In this document: positions 1 to 7,476 of the stretch, in pieces
Numbering within the stretch: position 1 is the first letter of the stretch
Layout: each line of letters starts with the position of its first letter
NCBI GenBank assembly: GCA_002415895.1
Contig: DIAV01000139.1
Span: forward strand, 5,172-14,327
From: Anaerolineales bacterium UBA5069
GTDB taxonomy: Bacteria; Chloroflexota; Anaerolineae; Caldilineales; Caldilineaceae
Length of the DNA stretch: 9,156 nt
Reading direction: 5' to 3'
Notes under the pieces: generated by a model
What the model was told of the DNA's origin: nothing
Database searches by the model: none
The model's input: the letters and a program-made list of their open reading frames with translations, nothing else
Position numbers and translations under genes: made by a program

Positions 1-47
1 CAAAAACAAGAGCGTCGCCCCGTGATGGGGCGACGCTCTTGTTTTTG
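1..47 (-). terminator. Perfect hairpin terminator after the NarL-type regulator operon
   Basis: Bases 1-21 are an exact reverse complement of bases 27-47, with a 5-nt loop (22-26). The stem has a GC-rich core and A/T-rich ends, so either strand would give a hairpin finishing in GUUUUUG, typical of a bidirectional intrinsic terminator. It lies about 40 bp beyond the stop of the response regulator at 90, so it most likely ends the minus-strand operon. Whatever lies left of the window could use it from the other side. Confidence 0.85.
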
Positions 48-89
48 TTGCGGAAACGCATTCCCCCAAAGGGCCTGGCCTCTGCTGCG

Positions 90-752
90 CTACTGATACT
101 CCACCAGCAGCCCGCGCGCCAGCGCATATTTGACCAGATCCACGCGGCTGCTGAGCAGAAGTTTGTCCATGATGCGCGTGCGATAGGTTTCAACCGTCTT
201 GGGGCTCAGGGCCAGTTGCTCACCCACTTGTACAGCGGTGTGGCCCAACGCAATCAGCTTCAGCACTTCGCGCTCGCGCTCGCTGAGGCTGTCGTAGGCG
301 TCGGCTGTGGCGCCGCTCGGCCGCTGGCTCAGGTAATCCTCCAGCAACATACGCGTGGCCGACGGGTAGAGAAAGGCGCCGCCCTGCGCCACGGAGCGAA
401 TGGCACCCAGCAGTTCTGTGTCCGCGGTTGATTTGAGCACGTAACCCGCTGCGCCCGCCTTGAGCACGGGGAAGAGATAGCGCTCCTGCGCGTGCACGGT
501 GAGGATGAGCACCTGGGCGGCCGGGTTCTCCTGGCGAATGCGGCGTGTGGCCTCCAGGCCATCCATTTCGGGCATGGCAATGTCCATGACCACCACGTCA
601 GGCTGCAGGGCGCGCGTCTGCTCCACGCCTTCGGTGCCCGTGCCCGCCTCGCCCACCACACACAAGTCAGCCTCGGCGTTGATGAGCGCCTTGAGCCCTA
701 CGCGTACGACCATGTGGTCATCCACCAGCAAAATCCGAATCGGATTGCTCAT
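90..752 (-). CDS. NarL/FixJ-family two-component response regulator
   Basis: A 220-residue cytoplasmic transcription regulator of the usual NarL/LuxR length. Residues 1-125 are a receiver domain: the acidic pair D11-D12, the phospho-acceptor D57 in VVVMDIAMP, the switch residue T85 and the conserved K107 are all present, so it should be phosphorylatable. A linker leads to a LuxR-type helix-turn-helix at about 154-205 with the hallmark SLSEREREVLKLIALG and a recognition helix around SPKTVETYRTRI. The start is supported by AGGAG (762-758 on the minus strand) five bases upstream. The gene lies 24 bp after the HisKA_3 kinase stop, so the two are probably co-transcribed and the kinase is its cognate donor. 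The target genes are not known; the divergent CPBP protease gene is the nearest candidate. The subfamily resembles LiaR, DesR and NarL, but the exact role cannot be assigned from sequence. Confidence 0.95.
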   Translation of the reverse strand: MSNPIRILLVDDHMVVRVGLKALINAEADLCVVGEAGTGTEGVEQTRALQPDVVVMDIAMPEMDGLEATRRIRQENPAAQVLILTVHAQERYLFPVLKAGAAGYVLKSTADTELLGAIRSVAQGGAFLYPSATRMLLEDYLSQRPSGATADAYDSLSEREREVLKLIALGHTAVQVGEQLALSPKTVETYRTRIMDKLLLSSRVDLVKYALARGLLVEYQ

Positions 753-766
753 CGTTGCTCCTGTAG

Positions 767-791
767 GGTGTGCATGTCAGGTGTGCATGTC
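767..791. repeat. 13-bp tandem duplication at the kinase stop codon
   Basis: The 12-mer GGTGTGCATGTC occurs at 767-778 and again at 780-791, giving a 13-bp period. Read on the minus strand, one copy encodes the last residues (DMHT) and supplies the TGA stop of the histidine kinase; the second copy lies in the short spacer before the response regulator. This looks like a slippage duplication. Because 13 is not a multiple of three, loss or gain of a unit would change the end of the kinase. Confidence 0.75.
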
Positions 792-1835
792 GGCAGTGGC
801 CGACGCGCCGGCGCGTATGGTTGTGCCTTTGCCCGGGGCCGCGTCCACCACCAAATCGCCGCCGATAATCGCCATGCGCTCGCGCATGCCCAGCAGCCCC
901 ATGGCGCAGCCGCGCGTGGCGGGCGTTGCCCCGCGCGCCGCCGATGGGTCAAAGCCTACGCCGTTGTCGCGCACCTCCAGCGTCACGGTATCATTGGTGC
1001 GCACCAGGCTCACCTCAACGCGCGTGGCGTTGGCGTGGCGGTGTACGTTGCTCAGCGCCTCCTGCCCCACGCGGTAGAGCGCGAGCTCTGTGTCGCGCGC
1101 AATGCGTGCCTCCATGCCGCGCACAACCACCGTGCCCTGGGTGGCGCCTTCCTTGTTGAATTCGTCAACGCGCCACTCAAGGGCAGGGCCAAGGCCCAGG
1201 TCATCCAGAATGGTGGGGCGCAGGTCAAGCGACACGCGGCGTACATCCTCCAGCGCCGAGGCTGTGAGCGCGCGTAGATCATGCACACGCGCCTGCGCCT
1301 CGTCGGGCGTGTGCGCATGCTCGAGCAGGCGCAGCCGCACGAGCAGCGACGTGAGCGACTGTGCGGCCTCATCGTGCAGTTCGCGCGCAAGCCGCAGCCG
1401 CTCCTCCTCCTGCGCGCCGATGAGGCGACGCGTCAGCCCCTGCATTTCGGCGGCGCTTTCCTCCTGACGCAGCAGCATGGCATTGAAGGTTTCGGCCAGG
1501 CGGTCAAAGCGTTCATCGCTGATGTTACCCATGTGGACGCGCACATCGGCTTCGCCCGCGCGCACGCGATCGACCCCCACCTGCAGGTTATCGAGCGGCG
1601 CCAGCGCGCGCTTGAGCACCCAGCGGTTGACAAAGTAGCTGAGAATGACGCCCGCCGTGACAAAGAGAATAATCAGTTCAAGATGCAGATCGTTGGGGAA
1701 GGCGCGCACATGCCAGACTGTGATGACGGTGCCTGCAATTGCACCGATGCCCACAACGGCCAGGTTGGCAAAAAGGATCTTGTCAAAGAGGGGCCGCCGC
1801 AGCAAGCGCAGGCGCAATGCGGGTTGTGGGGCCAT
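777..1835 (-). CDS. Membrane sensor histidine kinase, HisKA_3 (NarX/LiaS/DesK) type
   Basis: A 352-residue membrane sensor kinase. TM1 (about 19-41) and TM2 (about 52-72) are separated by only some ten residues, so there is almost no external sensor domain; it probably senses within the membrane or through a partner protein. A HAMP-like linker (about 70-125) and a coiled stretch lead to a HisKA_3 dimerisation domain with the phospho-histidine H154 in RLARELHDE. The HATPase domain has the N-box (QEALSNVHRHA, N263), the G1 motif RDNGVGFD (290-296) and the G2-like GLLGM (313-317). I chose the ATG at 1835 because it gives a short Arg-rich cytoplasmic tail before TM1. The frame also stays open to ATGs at 1862 and 1877, but these would sit almost on the predicted transcription start. 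AGGA is 13 bp upstream of 1835, so the ribosome site is weak. It probably phosphorylates the NarL-type regulator downstream. Confidence 0.9.
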   Translation of the reverse strand: MAPQPALRLRLLRRPLFDKILFANLAVVGIGAIAGTVITVWHVRAFPNDLHLELIILFVTAGVILSYFVNRWVLKRALAPLDNLQVGVDRVRAGEADVRVHMGNISDERFDRLAETFNAMLLRQEESAAEMQGLTRRLIGAQEEERLRLARELHDEAAQSLTSLLVRLRLLEHAHTPDEAQARVHDLRALTASALEDVRRVSLDLRPTILDDLGLGPALEWRVDEFNKEGATQGTVVVRGMEARIARDTELALYRVGQEALSNVHRHANATRVEVSLVRTNDTVTLEVRDNGVGFDPSAARGATPATRGCAMGLLGMRERMAIIGGDLVVDAAPGKGTTIRAGASATADMHT

Positions 1836-1884
1836 GGCTGGGAATGTCCTGGAGACGGGCATGTGGGAGCGGCACAAGGCTTGT

Positions 1885-1893
1885 AGTATAACA
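1885..1893 (-). promoter_or_regulatory. Extended -10 promoter of the kinase-regulator operon
   Basis: On the minus strand the sequence TGTTATACT (1893 down to 1885) matches an extended -10 element (TG-n-TATAAT) at five of six hexamer bases plus the TG. No good -35 hexamer lies 16-18 bp upstream, which is usual for extended -10 promoters. Transcription would begin near 1878, leaving a leader of about 40 nt to the ATG at 1835. It sits in the 178-bp divergent region shared with the CPBP gene. Confidence 0.5.
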
Positions 1894-2013
1894 TGTGGCT
1901 GTATGTCATGCGGTTAAGCAAAAATTTGCATGTAACGGAGGAATTTGCCGTCGCTTGCACACTGAACGACAATGAAAGGCAATGTGTAATCGACTCATTG
2001 GAAAGGAACAACC

Positions 2014-2796
2014 ATGAGGTTGCGTCGTTTTGCCACGCGACATCCTTATTGGTTTGTCGCGATTCTGGAAATTGTTGTCATCTTCACATACCTGCTCGCG
2101 GGGACGATTGCCCAACTCGCCCAACTATCGGGCCTTTGGCTTTACGGGCTGGCGCAGGCGGGGCTTGCACTGATTGCGCTTGGCCTGCTAACCGCAATGG
2201 GCTGGTGGCGGAAGGTGGGATACCGCCGAGCCTATGCACGGCGCGATCTGCTCTATTTCATCGTGCCGTTTCTGCCCATCATTATCAATCTGATACCTGG
2301 CGTGGAATTTGTCAGCCTTGGCCATCTGAGCGCCATTTTCGCGGTTACGCTTATGGTGGGTTTTGTGGAGGAGAGCTTCTTCCGTGGGCTGATGCTGCAG
2401 CCGTTGAAGGCGCACGGGCTCTGGCGCGCAGCCATTGTCACATCCGTACTTTTTAGCCTTACCCACGGCTTGAATCTGCTCGCAGGGGAAAGCGTAGTCG
2501 ATGCGGCTGCACAGCTTCTTTACGCGGGGGCAATTGGCTTTGCCTTTGCCGCACTGGCGCTCAAACTGGGGATTATTTGGCCGCTGGTGCTGGCGCACTT
2601 TCTGATTGATCTTGCCAGCATGCTGCTGCCGCCTGATTTCGCCTTCCCGCCCGCGTGGTCGCTCACAATTACGCTGGGCACAACCGCGATCTTCCTGCTG
2701 TACGGCCTCTTTGTCATGCTGCGTGTTGCCGAGCGCCCGTTTGACGCTGCGTCCGCGCAGCCACATGCGGATGACGCGGCTCTCCAGGCTGCATAA
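2014..2796 (+). CDS. CPBP-family intramembrane metalloprotease
   Basis: A 260-residue polytopic membrane protein with about seven hydrophobic segments. It carries the three signature motifs of the CPBP (Abi/CAAX prenyl protease-like) family: EESFFR (119-124), with the glutamate pair expected to bind or activate at the metal; FSLTH (147-151), with H151; and the late LAHFLID (193-199), with H195. All proposed catalytic residues are present, so an active protease is expected. Family members process prenylated proteins, mature bacteriocins, give self-immunity, or act in intramembrane signalling; which applies here is unknown. AAAGGA at 2002-2007 precedes the ATG by six bases. The C-terminal 20 residues are hydrophilic and Ala/Asp-rich. 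The gene diverges from the LiaS/NarX-like operon, so control by that two-component system is plausible but not shown. It converges on the radical SAM gene with only 26 bp between the stops and no clear terminator. Confidence 0.92.
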   Translation: MRLRRFATRHPYWFVAILEIVVIFTYLLAGTIAQLAQLSGLWLYGLAQAGLALIALGLLTAMGWWRKVGYRRAYARRDLLYFIVPFLPIIINLIPGVEFVSLGHLSAIFAVTLMVGFVEESFFRGLMLQPLKAHGLWRAAIVTSVLFSLTHGLNLLAGESVVDAAAQLLYAGAIGFAFAALALKLGIIWPLVLAHFLIDLASMLLPPDFAFPPAWSLTITLGTTAIFLLYGLFVMLRVAERPFDAASAQPHADDAALQAA

Positions 2797-2822
2797 GCAG
2801 TGCAACACGCTGGCGATCCTGC

Positions 2823-4556
2823 TCAGCGGCCCGCACGTGCCACCTGCTCGCACGCAAATTCCCACGCCAGACGCAGGATAGCCCACACGTTGAAGTTGAG
2901 CAGGCGGCGGCTCCAGAAGAGCTCCTGCTTGTCGCAGACGGTGGAGACGCTGAACGCATTCACCTCGCCCAGCAGCCGCGCCTCGGCGCCGTGATCGCGT
3001 ACGTTGCTGCGCGCGGCGGCATCAAGGCGCGCGCTGAGGTCGCGCGCGCTCTGGATGTGGCGCGCAACGATTGCGCCCTGGGCCGGCGCAATGCGGCCGT
3101 AGCGCAGCTTGAGCGCATTGAGCGCTTCACCGGCATCGTAGGTCACGGCGGCCATCTCCTCGCGCGTCATCCACTCTGTCTCATAGTTGAGAATCTGCGG
3201 CCACGCAGGCTGCACCAGCAACTGCTGGTGCTCCGCCAGCGTGTGCGCAAAGAGGCGATAGCCATACTCTGCAGGCGCTTCAAAAGCCCGGCTGGCTGGA
3301 TCAAGGAAGGGGCCCATGGGCGAGATGAAGCAGGAGAGACGCTTGTCGGTCTGCCTGAACAGATGCTCGCAATAATCAATGGATTCCATGACGGAGCCAC
3401 GCGTTTGCCCCGAGAGACCAATCATGAAGAAGACATCGACGCGTGTGCAGCGCAGGGCGAGGGCCTGGCGAATGATCAACTCCATCTCCGCATTGGTGAA
3501 GGCCACCGTGACATCCTGGCGGCGGCGCAGGCGTTCATCGTGGCTTTCGGGCGAGAGTTCAAGGCTCCAGCGCAGCACGGCGTCATCGATGGCGGCCAGG
3601 TAATTGGCGGGCGGCATGGCAAAAAGTTCGAAGACAATTTCGTTCCTAAGACGCGCGCGCTTGAGCAGGGCAAGCACCTCATGCGCATACGCATCGCCCG
3701 CCTGGCGCAGATCGCCCACAAGGAAGATGGGCCCGTGTGATATGCGGCTGATGTCGCGCATGTTCTGCACCAGGTTGGCCGGGCTGCGGTAGATGGGCTG
3801 CGGCCGCACACTGAGAATGGCGCAGGCATCGCGCGAGTTGCCGCAGGTGACGCAGCGGTGCGCACAACCGCGCACGGTGAAGGTGGCCGTGATCGGGTTA
3901 TGCCACCACCCGTTGAAGGGCAGTACACTCTGCAGGTCGCGGTAGCGCAGCACCATTTTCACAAGGCGTTGCGGTGCAAGGTTGGCGTAATCGAGCGCGG
4001 TTGGGACGAAGGAAGGCGGGTTGACATGCACCCCCGCGCCATCCTTCCATGTGAGGTTGGAGACGTCAGCGGGTGCGCTGCCTGCCAGAATGTGGCGCAT
4101 GAGGTCGTAAAGCGGTGGCTCCACCGAATCACCGCGCAGGACATAATCGACCGCGGAGTTTGCAATCAACTCTTCGTGGAAATAGCTGGCGGAGAGACCG
4201 CCCATCATGACGGGCACGCTGGGGTGGAGCTGCTTAACGATTTTGGCAATCTCGAGCGCGCCCTGGGCATGGGGCAGCCAGTGCAGATCAATGCCGATGG
4301 CGCGCGGTTTGAGTCGAGCCAGGAACTGCGCCACGTTGAAACGAGGATCATTCATCATGCGCAGCGCGAGGTTGACGATGCGCACGCGCAGGCCGCGCGC
4401 CTCCAGGTAGTCCGTCATGGTGAGAAAGCCCAGCGGGTACATCTCGAAGACGGGCGAAGAGGGGATCAGGTCGCTCACGGGGCCATAAAGAATGGCGTGC
4501 GTGCGAAAGTCATAAACGCTGGGTGGGTGGAGCAGGAGCAGATCAATTGGCGCCAT
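2823..4556 (-). CDS. Radical SAM protein with N-terminal B12-binding-type domain
   Basis: A 577-residue protein. The N-terminal part (about 1-160) is a cobalamin-binding-like Rossmann domain: LLLLHPPS at the start, YPLGFLTMTDYL, IGIDLHW (88-94), VMMGGLSASYF around 116-125, then VLRGDSVEPPL. The radical SAM core follows, with the CX3CX2C cluster motif at C231, C235 and C238 (RGCAHRCVTCGNS), expected to bind a [4Fe-4S] cluster and SAM. LSPESHDE farther on fits the later SAM-contact strands. The C-terminal 150 residues are not recognised. The layout resembles the unassigned B12-binding/radical SAM families known from archaea and deep-branching bacteria; substrate and reaction cannot be named. 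The ATG at 4556 is chosen because MAPIDLLLLHPPS begins the first beta strand; the frame stays open upstream to 4646 but that part looks non-coding. No clear Shine-Dalgarno precedes 4556. Nothing adjacent suggests a pathway. Confidence 0.9.
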   Translation of the reverse strand: MAPIDLLLLHPPSVYDFRTHAILYGPVSDLIPSSPVFEMYPLGFLTMTDYLEARGLRVRIVNLALRMMNDPRFNVAQFLARLKPRAIGIDLHWLPHAQGALEIAKIVKQLHPSVPVMMGGLSASYFHEELIANSAVDYVLRGDSVEPPLYDLMRHILAGSAPADVSNLTWKDGAGVHVNPPSFVPTALDYANLAPQRLVKMVLRYRDLQSVLPFNGWWHNPITATFTVRGCAHRCVTCGNSRDACAILSVRPQPIYRSPANLVQNMRDISRISHGPIFLVGDLRQAGDAYAHEVLALLKRARLRNEIVFELFAMPPANYLAAIDDAVLRWSLELSPESHDERLRRRQDVTVAFTNAEMELIIRQALALRCTRVDVFFMIGLSGQTRGSVMESIDYCEHLFRQTDKRLSCFISPMGPFLDPASRAFEAPAEYGYRLFAHTLAEHQQLLVQPAWPQILNYETEWMTREEMAAVTYDAGEALNALKLRYGRIAPAQGAIVARHIQSARDLSARLDAAARSNVRDHGAEARLLGEVNAFSVSTVCDKQELFWSRRLLNFNVWAILRLAWEFACEQVARAGR

Positions 4557-4603
4557 GGGGTGGGGCTGCGGCGCCCGAGTGCAGTGGCGCTGCAACTGGT
4601 TCC

Positions 4604-4612
4604 AGTGTAGCA
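4604..4612 (-). promoter_or_regulatory. Possible extended -10 of the radical SAM gene
   Basis: On the minus strand TGCTACACT (4612 down to 4604) resembles an extended -10 (TG-n-TATAAT, four of six hexamer bases plus TG). No good -35 is visible. It would give a leader of about 40 nt before the ATG at 4556. This is a pattern match only. Confidence 0.3.
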
Positions 4613-4657
4613 CAGATTGGAGGGTGGAGCAGAGATTGTGGCGCACTGCTCAGAGCC

Positions 4658-4806
4658 GCGCACCAAAGCACCTCATCCCCGGCCCTTCTCCGTGCGGAGA
4701 AGGGTGCAAAAGTGTGGGTACGCGGTCGAGATGTACCTATAAGTGCGAACCGCTTTGCACCCTTCTCCGCATGGAGAAGGGCCGGGGATGAGGTGCCGTT
4801 GTGCGC
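4658..4806. repeat. Large inverted repeat, dispersed palindromic (MITE-like) element
   Basis: Bases 4668-4710 and 4754-4796 are reverse complements over 43 bp with a single mismatch (4692/4772, a G-U pair in RNA). Pairing extends outward with a few mismatches to 4658 and 4806. Each arm is itself a small palindrome: CCCTTCTCC and GGAGAAGGG flank a 4-nt loop, so each arm can fold alone or the two can pair. The 43-bp central part contains short further complementary pieces (GGTAC 4717-4721 with GTACC 4733-4737; GCGGT 4722-4726 with ACCGC 4749-4753). The CATCCCCGGCCCTTCTCC core resembles dispersed repeats common between genes in several bacterial phyla. There is no coding capacity. It could also terminate or insulate the divergent genes. 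Confidence 0.85.
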
Positions 4807-4946
4807 TTGTGTACACGCTATGCTGACCTTTGAGAAGCCTTGATCTTGCAGCCAAAAACCGCCAATCCACGCGTTTCGTTGTAGAATGAGGCTATCCCCT
4901 TTACGCATTCCATTCTCGGGCGCATTTGTCGCCCGCCACCCCTTTT

Positions 4947-4951
4947 GGAGG
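4947..4951 (+). promoter_or_regulatory. Ribosome binding site fixing the aldo/keto reductase start
   Basis: GGAGG lies six bases before the ATG at 4958. The frame is open to an earlier ATG at 4886, but that one has no such site, and the family alignment begins at [10 protein letters not shown], so 4958 is preferred. Confidence 0.85.
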
Positions 4952-4957
4952 ATTTCC

Positions 4958-5968
4958 ATGGATTACCGCTATTTGGGCGATACAGGCCTCAAGGTCAGTG
5001 AACTCTGCCTGGGCGCCATGACCTTTGGCCGCGAGGCGGATGAGGCCACCAGCTTCGCCATGCTCAATGCGTTTGTCGAGGCCGGTGGCAACTTCATTGA
5101 TACGGCCAATGTCTACACGGCGGGCGCTTCGGAGGAGATCACCGGGCGCTGGCTGCAGCAAAAGACGCGCGATGACTTTGTTGTGGCCACCAAGGTGCGC
5201 TTCCCCATGGGCAAGGGGCCGAATGACATCGGCCTCAGCCGCAAGCACATTCTCAAGTCCGTCGAGGATTCGCTGCGCCGCCTGCAAACCGACTATATCG
5301 ATCTCTATCAGGTGCACTGCTGGGACCCCGGCACGCCTCTTGAGGAGACGCTGAGCACGCTCGACGGGTTGGTAAAAAGCGGCAAGGTGCGCTATATCGG
5401 CGCAAGCAACTACGCCGGCTGGCAATTGCAGAAGGCCGTGGACATGAGCCGCGTCAATGGCTGGGAGCCTTTCGTTTGCCTGCAGCCCCTGTACAACCTG
5501 CTCGATCGTGCGCTTGAGTGGGAACTGCTGCCTGTGTGTCGAAATGAGGGGCTGGGTGTGATCCCGTGGAGCCCGCTGCGCGGCGGCTGGCTGAGTGGTA
5601 AATATCACCGTGGCATGGAGGCGCCCGTTGCCAACACACGCATCGATCTGGCGCAGAAGGAAGGCTGGAGCGAATCGTGGGATGCGTACAATAATGAACA
5701 CACCTGGGGCGTGCTGGATGTACTCTTTGCGATTGCCGAAGAGACGAACCACAGCCCGGCGCAGGTGGCGCTCAACTGGCTCTTGTGCCAGGAGGGCGTG
5801 ACAGCGCCCATTATCGGCGCGCGTTCGCTCAAGCATCTCATAGACAACGTGGGTGCGGCCGGTTGGGCGCTGGACGATGAGCAGGTGGAGCGCCTTGGCG
5901 AAGCCAGCAGCAGGACGCTGCCCTATCCCTATGACTTCATCACGCGCGCCCAGGGGCCGCGTTTGTAA
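4958..5968 (+). CDS. Aldo/keto reductase
   Basis: A 336-residue soluble NADPH-dependent oxidoreductase of the aldo/keto reductase superfamily, close to the usual length and expected to fold as a TIM barrel. The catalytic tetrad is intact: D48 and Y53 in [16 protein letters not shown]79 in VVATKVRFP, and H120 in [11 protein letters not shown]. The beginning, [22 protein letters not shown], and the end, [16 protein letters not shown] (the cofactor-phosphate-contacting region), are classic for the bacterial branch related to voltage-gated K+ channel beta subunits and general stress reductases. The physiological substrate (an aldehyde, ketone or sugar) cannot be told from sequence. The gene stands alone: it diverges from the radical SAM gene and is followed by a hairpin terminator shared with the convergent sensor kinase. 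No regulator-binding site is evident upstream. Confidence 0.95.
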   Translation: MDYRYLGDTGLKVSELCLGAMTFGREADEATSFAMLNAFVEAGGNFIDTANVYTAGASEEITGRWLQQKTRDDFVVATKVRFPMGKGPNDIGLSRKHILKSVEDSLRRLQTDYIDLYQVHCWDPGTPLEETLSTLDGLVKSGKVRYIGASNYAGWQLQKAVDMSRVNGWEPFVCLQPLYNLLDRALEWELLPVCRNEGLGVIPWSPLRGGWLSGKYHRGMEAPVANTRIDLAQKEGWSESWDAYNNEHTWGVLDVLFAIAEETNHSPAQVALNWLLCQEGVTAPIIGARSLKHLIDNVGAAGWALDDEQVERLGEASSRTLPYPYDFITRAQGPRL

Positions 5969-6001
5969 ACTGCGGCGTGGCTGTTGATGCAAACTGATGC
6001 A

Positions 6002-6043
6002 AATTGAAGCGAGGCTTCCGATTTTGGAAGCCTCGCTTCAATT
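6002..6043. terminator. Bidirectional hairpin terminator between convergent genes
   Basis: Bases 6002-6019 and 6026-6043 are perfect 18-bp reverse complements around a 6-nt loop. The hairpin begins 34 bp past the aldo/keto reductase stop and ends 12 bp past the sensor kinase stop, so it can end both transcripts. The stem ends in AATT on each side, and the plus-strand transcript continues with a short U-rich CUUUC. A direct repeat TGATGCAAA (5985-5993 and 5995-6003) abuts it. Confidence 0.85.
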
Positions 6044-6054
6044 CTTTCGACCGT

Positions 6055-7476
6055 CTATCCCATGGGCAAATCGACGTGGAAGGTCGCGCCGTGGCCGGGG
6101 CTGCTTTCAACGCTGATGCCGCCGCCCTGCGCCTCCACCAGCGCGCGCGCAATGGCCAGGCCCAGGCCGGCCCCTGCCGTGAGATTGTTCAGCGCGGGGT
6201 TGCGCGCACGCTCCTTGTCGGCGCGATAGAAGCGGTCAAAGACATGGGGCAGATCGGCGGGGGCAATCCCTGGCCCGCTGTCGCGCACGCTCAGGCGCAC
6301 GGTTGCGCCCGTGCCTTTGCCCGCACCCAGCACAATCGCGCTGCCAGACGGGGCGTGACGCAGCGCATTGCCCACCAGGTTATGCAGCACCTGCTGCAAG
6401 CGCTCGGGATCGGCGCTGAGGGTGAGGCCGGCGGGTGCATGGACCTCCAGCGTCACGGCCTGCTGCTCGGCCACAGGGCGGAAGCGGTCAGCCAGTGTGG
6501 TCAGCACCTCTGCGGCGTCAAGGCGTTCCGTGGTCAGGCGCAGGCGGTGCGCCTCGGCCTGGGCCACGTCGTGCAGGTCGTTCACAATGCGCGTGAGCAG
6601 GCGTGTCTCATCGAAGATCGTTTGCACCTCGTCGCGGCTGAGCAGGTAGACGCCGTCGAGGATGGCCTGCAGGTTGCCCTGAATGACGCTCAAGGGGGTG
6701 CGCAGTTCGTGTGCAATATCGGCGACAAGGCGCTGGCGCAACTGCTCTTGCTCCTCCAGTGAGGCGGCCATGGCATTGACGCCCGCCGCCAGCCGCCCCA
6801 CCTCGTCGCGGCTGTTGTTGACGACGCGCGCCGCCAGATCGCCCTGGCCAATGCGCGCCACTGTCTGCTCCACGCGCTGGAGGGGGCGCAGGATGCTGGC
6901 GGCCAGCAGCGCGCCTGCGGCCAGCGCCACCAGCCCTGCGGCCAGCGCGGCCAGCAGCACAGCGCGGTTCACTTCATCCACAAAGGCCTCGCCGGCGGCC
7001 GTCATGCCCGAGGGCTGGAGCAGCGGCGTGAGCAGTGCCACCGTTTCGCCGGCCACCACCACAGGGATGCCCAGCGCCAGCGCCTGGCTGTCGGCCTCTG
7101 TCCCCTTGGCGGCCAGGGGTGCGCCGCTTTCCGGCTCCACAAGCGAATAGGCATGGGTGCGCCCCATCATGGCCTGGCGGCCGCGCCCCATATTCATGCC
7201 CATGCGCCCTGCACCCGCTTGCGTTCCGCCCTGCATCATCATGCCCGGGCTGGCAATGGCTTCATCCAGCCACGCCTGGATTGCATCCCACGAATCGCCC
7301 GCGCTGCGGCGCGCGCCAGCCTCCTGCGCCAGCGGGAGCGCCTGCTGCTGCTGGATGTCGGTGGCATAGAGTTGCGCCGCTGCGCCTGCGCCCCTGCTGG
7401 CGAGGATGCCCGCTGTGGCCAGCGCCACCGCCACCGCCAGAATGAGCGCCACCATGACCTTGCCAAAGAGATTCAT
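6055..7476 (-). CDS. HAMP/HisKA sensor histidine kinase with Met-rich external domain
   Basis: A 473-residue membrane sensor kinase of the classic EnvZ/BaeS/CusS layout. TM1 is about 7-27, followed by an extracytoplasmic domain of about 140 residues and TM2 at about 172-195. HAMP follows (about 194-247, with LRPLQRVEQTVARIGQGDL). The HisKA domain has phospho-acceptor H256 in ADIAHELRTPL. The HATPase domain has the N-box NLVGNALRHAP (N366, N370), G1 DSGPG (399-403), F-box FDRFYRAD and G2 GAGLGLAIA. All catalytic residues are present. The external domain is unusual: residues 79-104 hold eight methionines (M79-81, M92, M94, M96, M103-104) among Gly, Gln and Arg, resembling methionine clusters that bind Cu(I) or Ag(I). 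The start overlaps the response regulator stop as ATGA (7473-7476), with AAGGGG five bases upstream, so translation is coupled. The ligand is inference; a redox or other envelope signal is also possible. Confidence 0.95.
   Translation of the reverse strand: MNLFGKVMVALILAVAVALATAGILASRGAGAAAQLYATDIQQQQALPLAQEAGARRSAGDSWDAIQAWLDEAIASPGMMMQGGTQAGAGRMGMNMGRGRQAMMGRTHAYSLVEPESGAPLAAKGTEADSQALALGIPVVVAGETVALLTPLLQPSGMTAAGEAFVDEVNRAVLLAALAAGLVALAAGALLAASILRPLQRVEQTVARIGQGDLAARVVNNSRDEVGRLAAGVNAMAASLEEQEQLRQRLVADIAHELRTPLSVIQGNLQAILDGVYLLSRDEVQTIFDETRLLTRIVNDLHDVAQAEAHRLRLTTERLDAAEVLTTLADRFRPVAEQQAVTLEVHAPAGLTLSADPERLQQVLHNLVGNALRHAPSGSAIVLGAGKGTGATVRLSVRDSGPGIAPADLPHVFDRFYRADKERARNPALNNLTAGAGLGLAIARALVEAQGGGISVESSPGHGATFHVDLPMG

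Larger units (their letters stand above)
4557..4957. other. 401-bp divergent intergenic region
   Basis: This gap lies between the radical SAM and aldo/keto reductase genes. Short frames run through it, but they read across an inverted repeat and show no protein-like character. It holds the large inverted repeat described separately, a possible minus-strand promoter at 4604-4612, and a weak plus-strand -10-like TAGAAT at 4882-4887 without a convincing -35. I see no RNA gene. Confidence 0.6.

Noticed and set aside
492..1277. Long plus-strand frames opposite the NarL-type regulator and its kinase
   Set aside because: They cross the boundary of two well-supported minus-strand genes and show no domain.
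1937..1941. An orphan GGAGG resembling a ribosome site upstream of the CPBP gene
   Set aside because: The nearest start is a TTG only three bases away giving a six-codon frame; spacing is poor and the match may be chance.
1893..2456. A plus-strand frame whose first 40 residues look protein-like before it enters the CPBP gene
   Set aside because: It runs out of frame through the CPBP gene, has no ribosome site at its ATG, and overlaps the predicted promoter. A short leader peptide is not excluded but nothing supports it.
4543..4959. Frames on both strands of the 4557-4957 gap, two of them with the peptide LIPGPSPCGEGCK
   Set aside because: This peptide comes from translating the palindromic repeat arms, so it appears from either arm; no ribosome site or domain supports a gene.
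4901..5992. A 363-codon minus-strand frame opposite the aldo/keto reductase
   Set aside because: The plus strand encodes an intact reductase with all four catalytic residues; the antisense frame is an effect of high-GC codon use.
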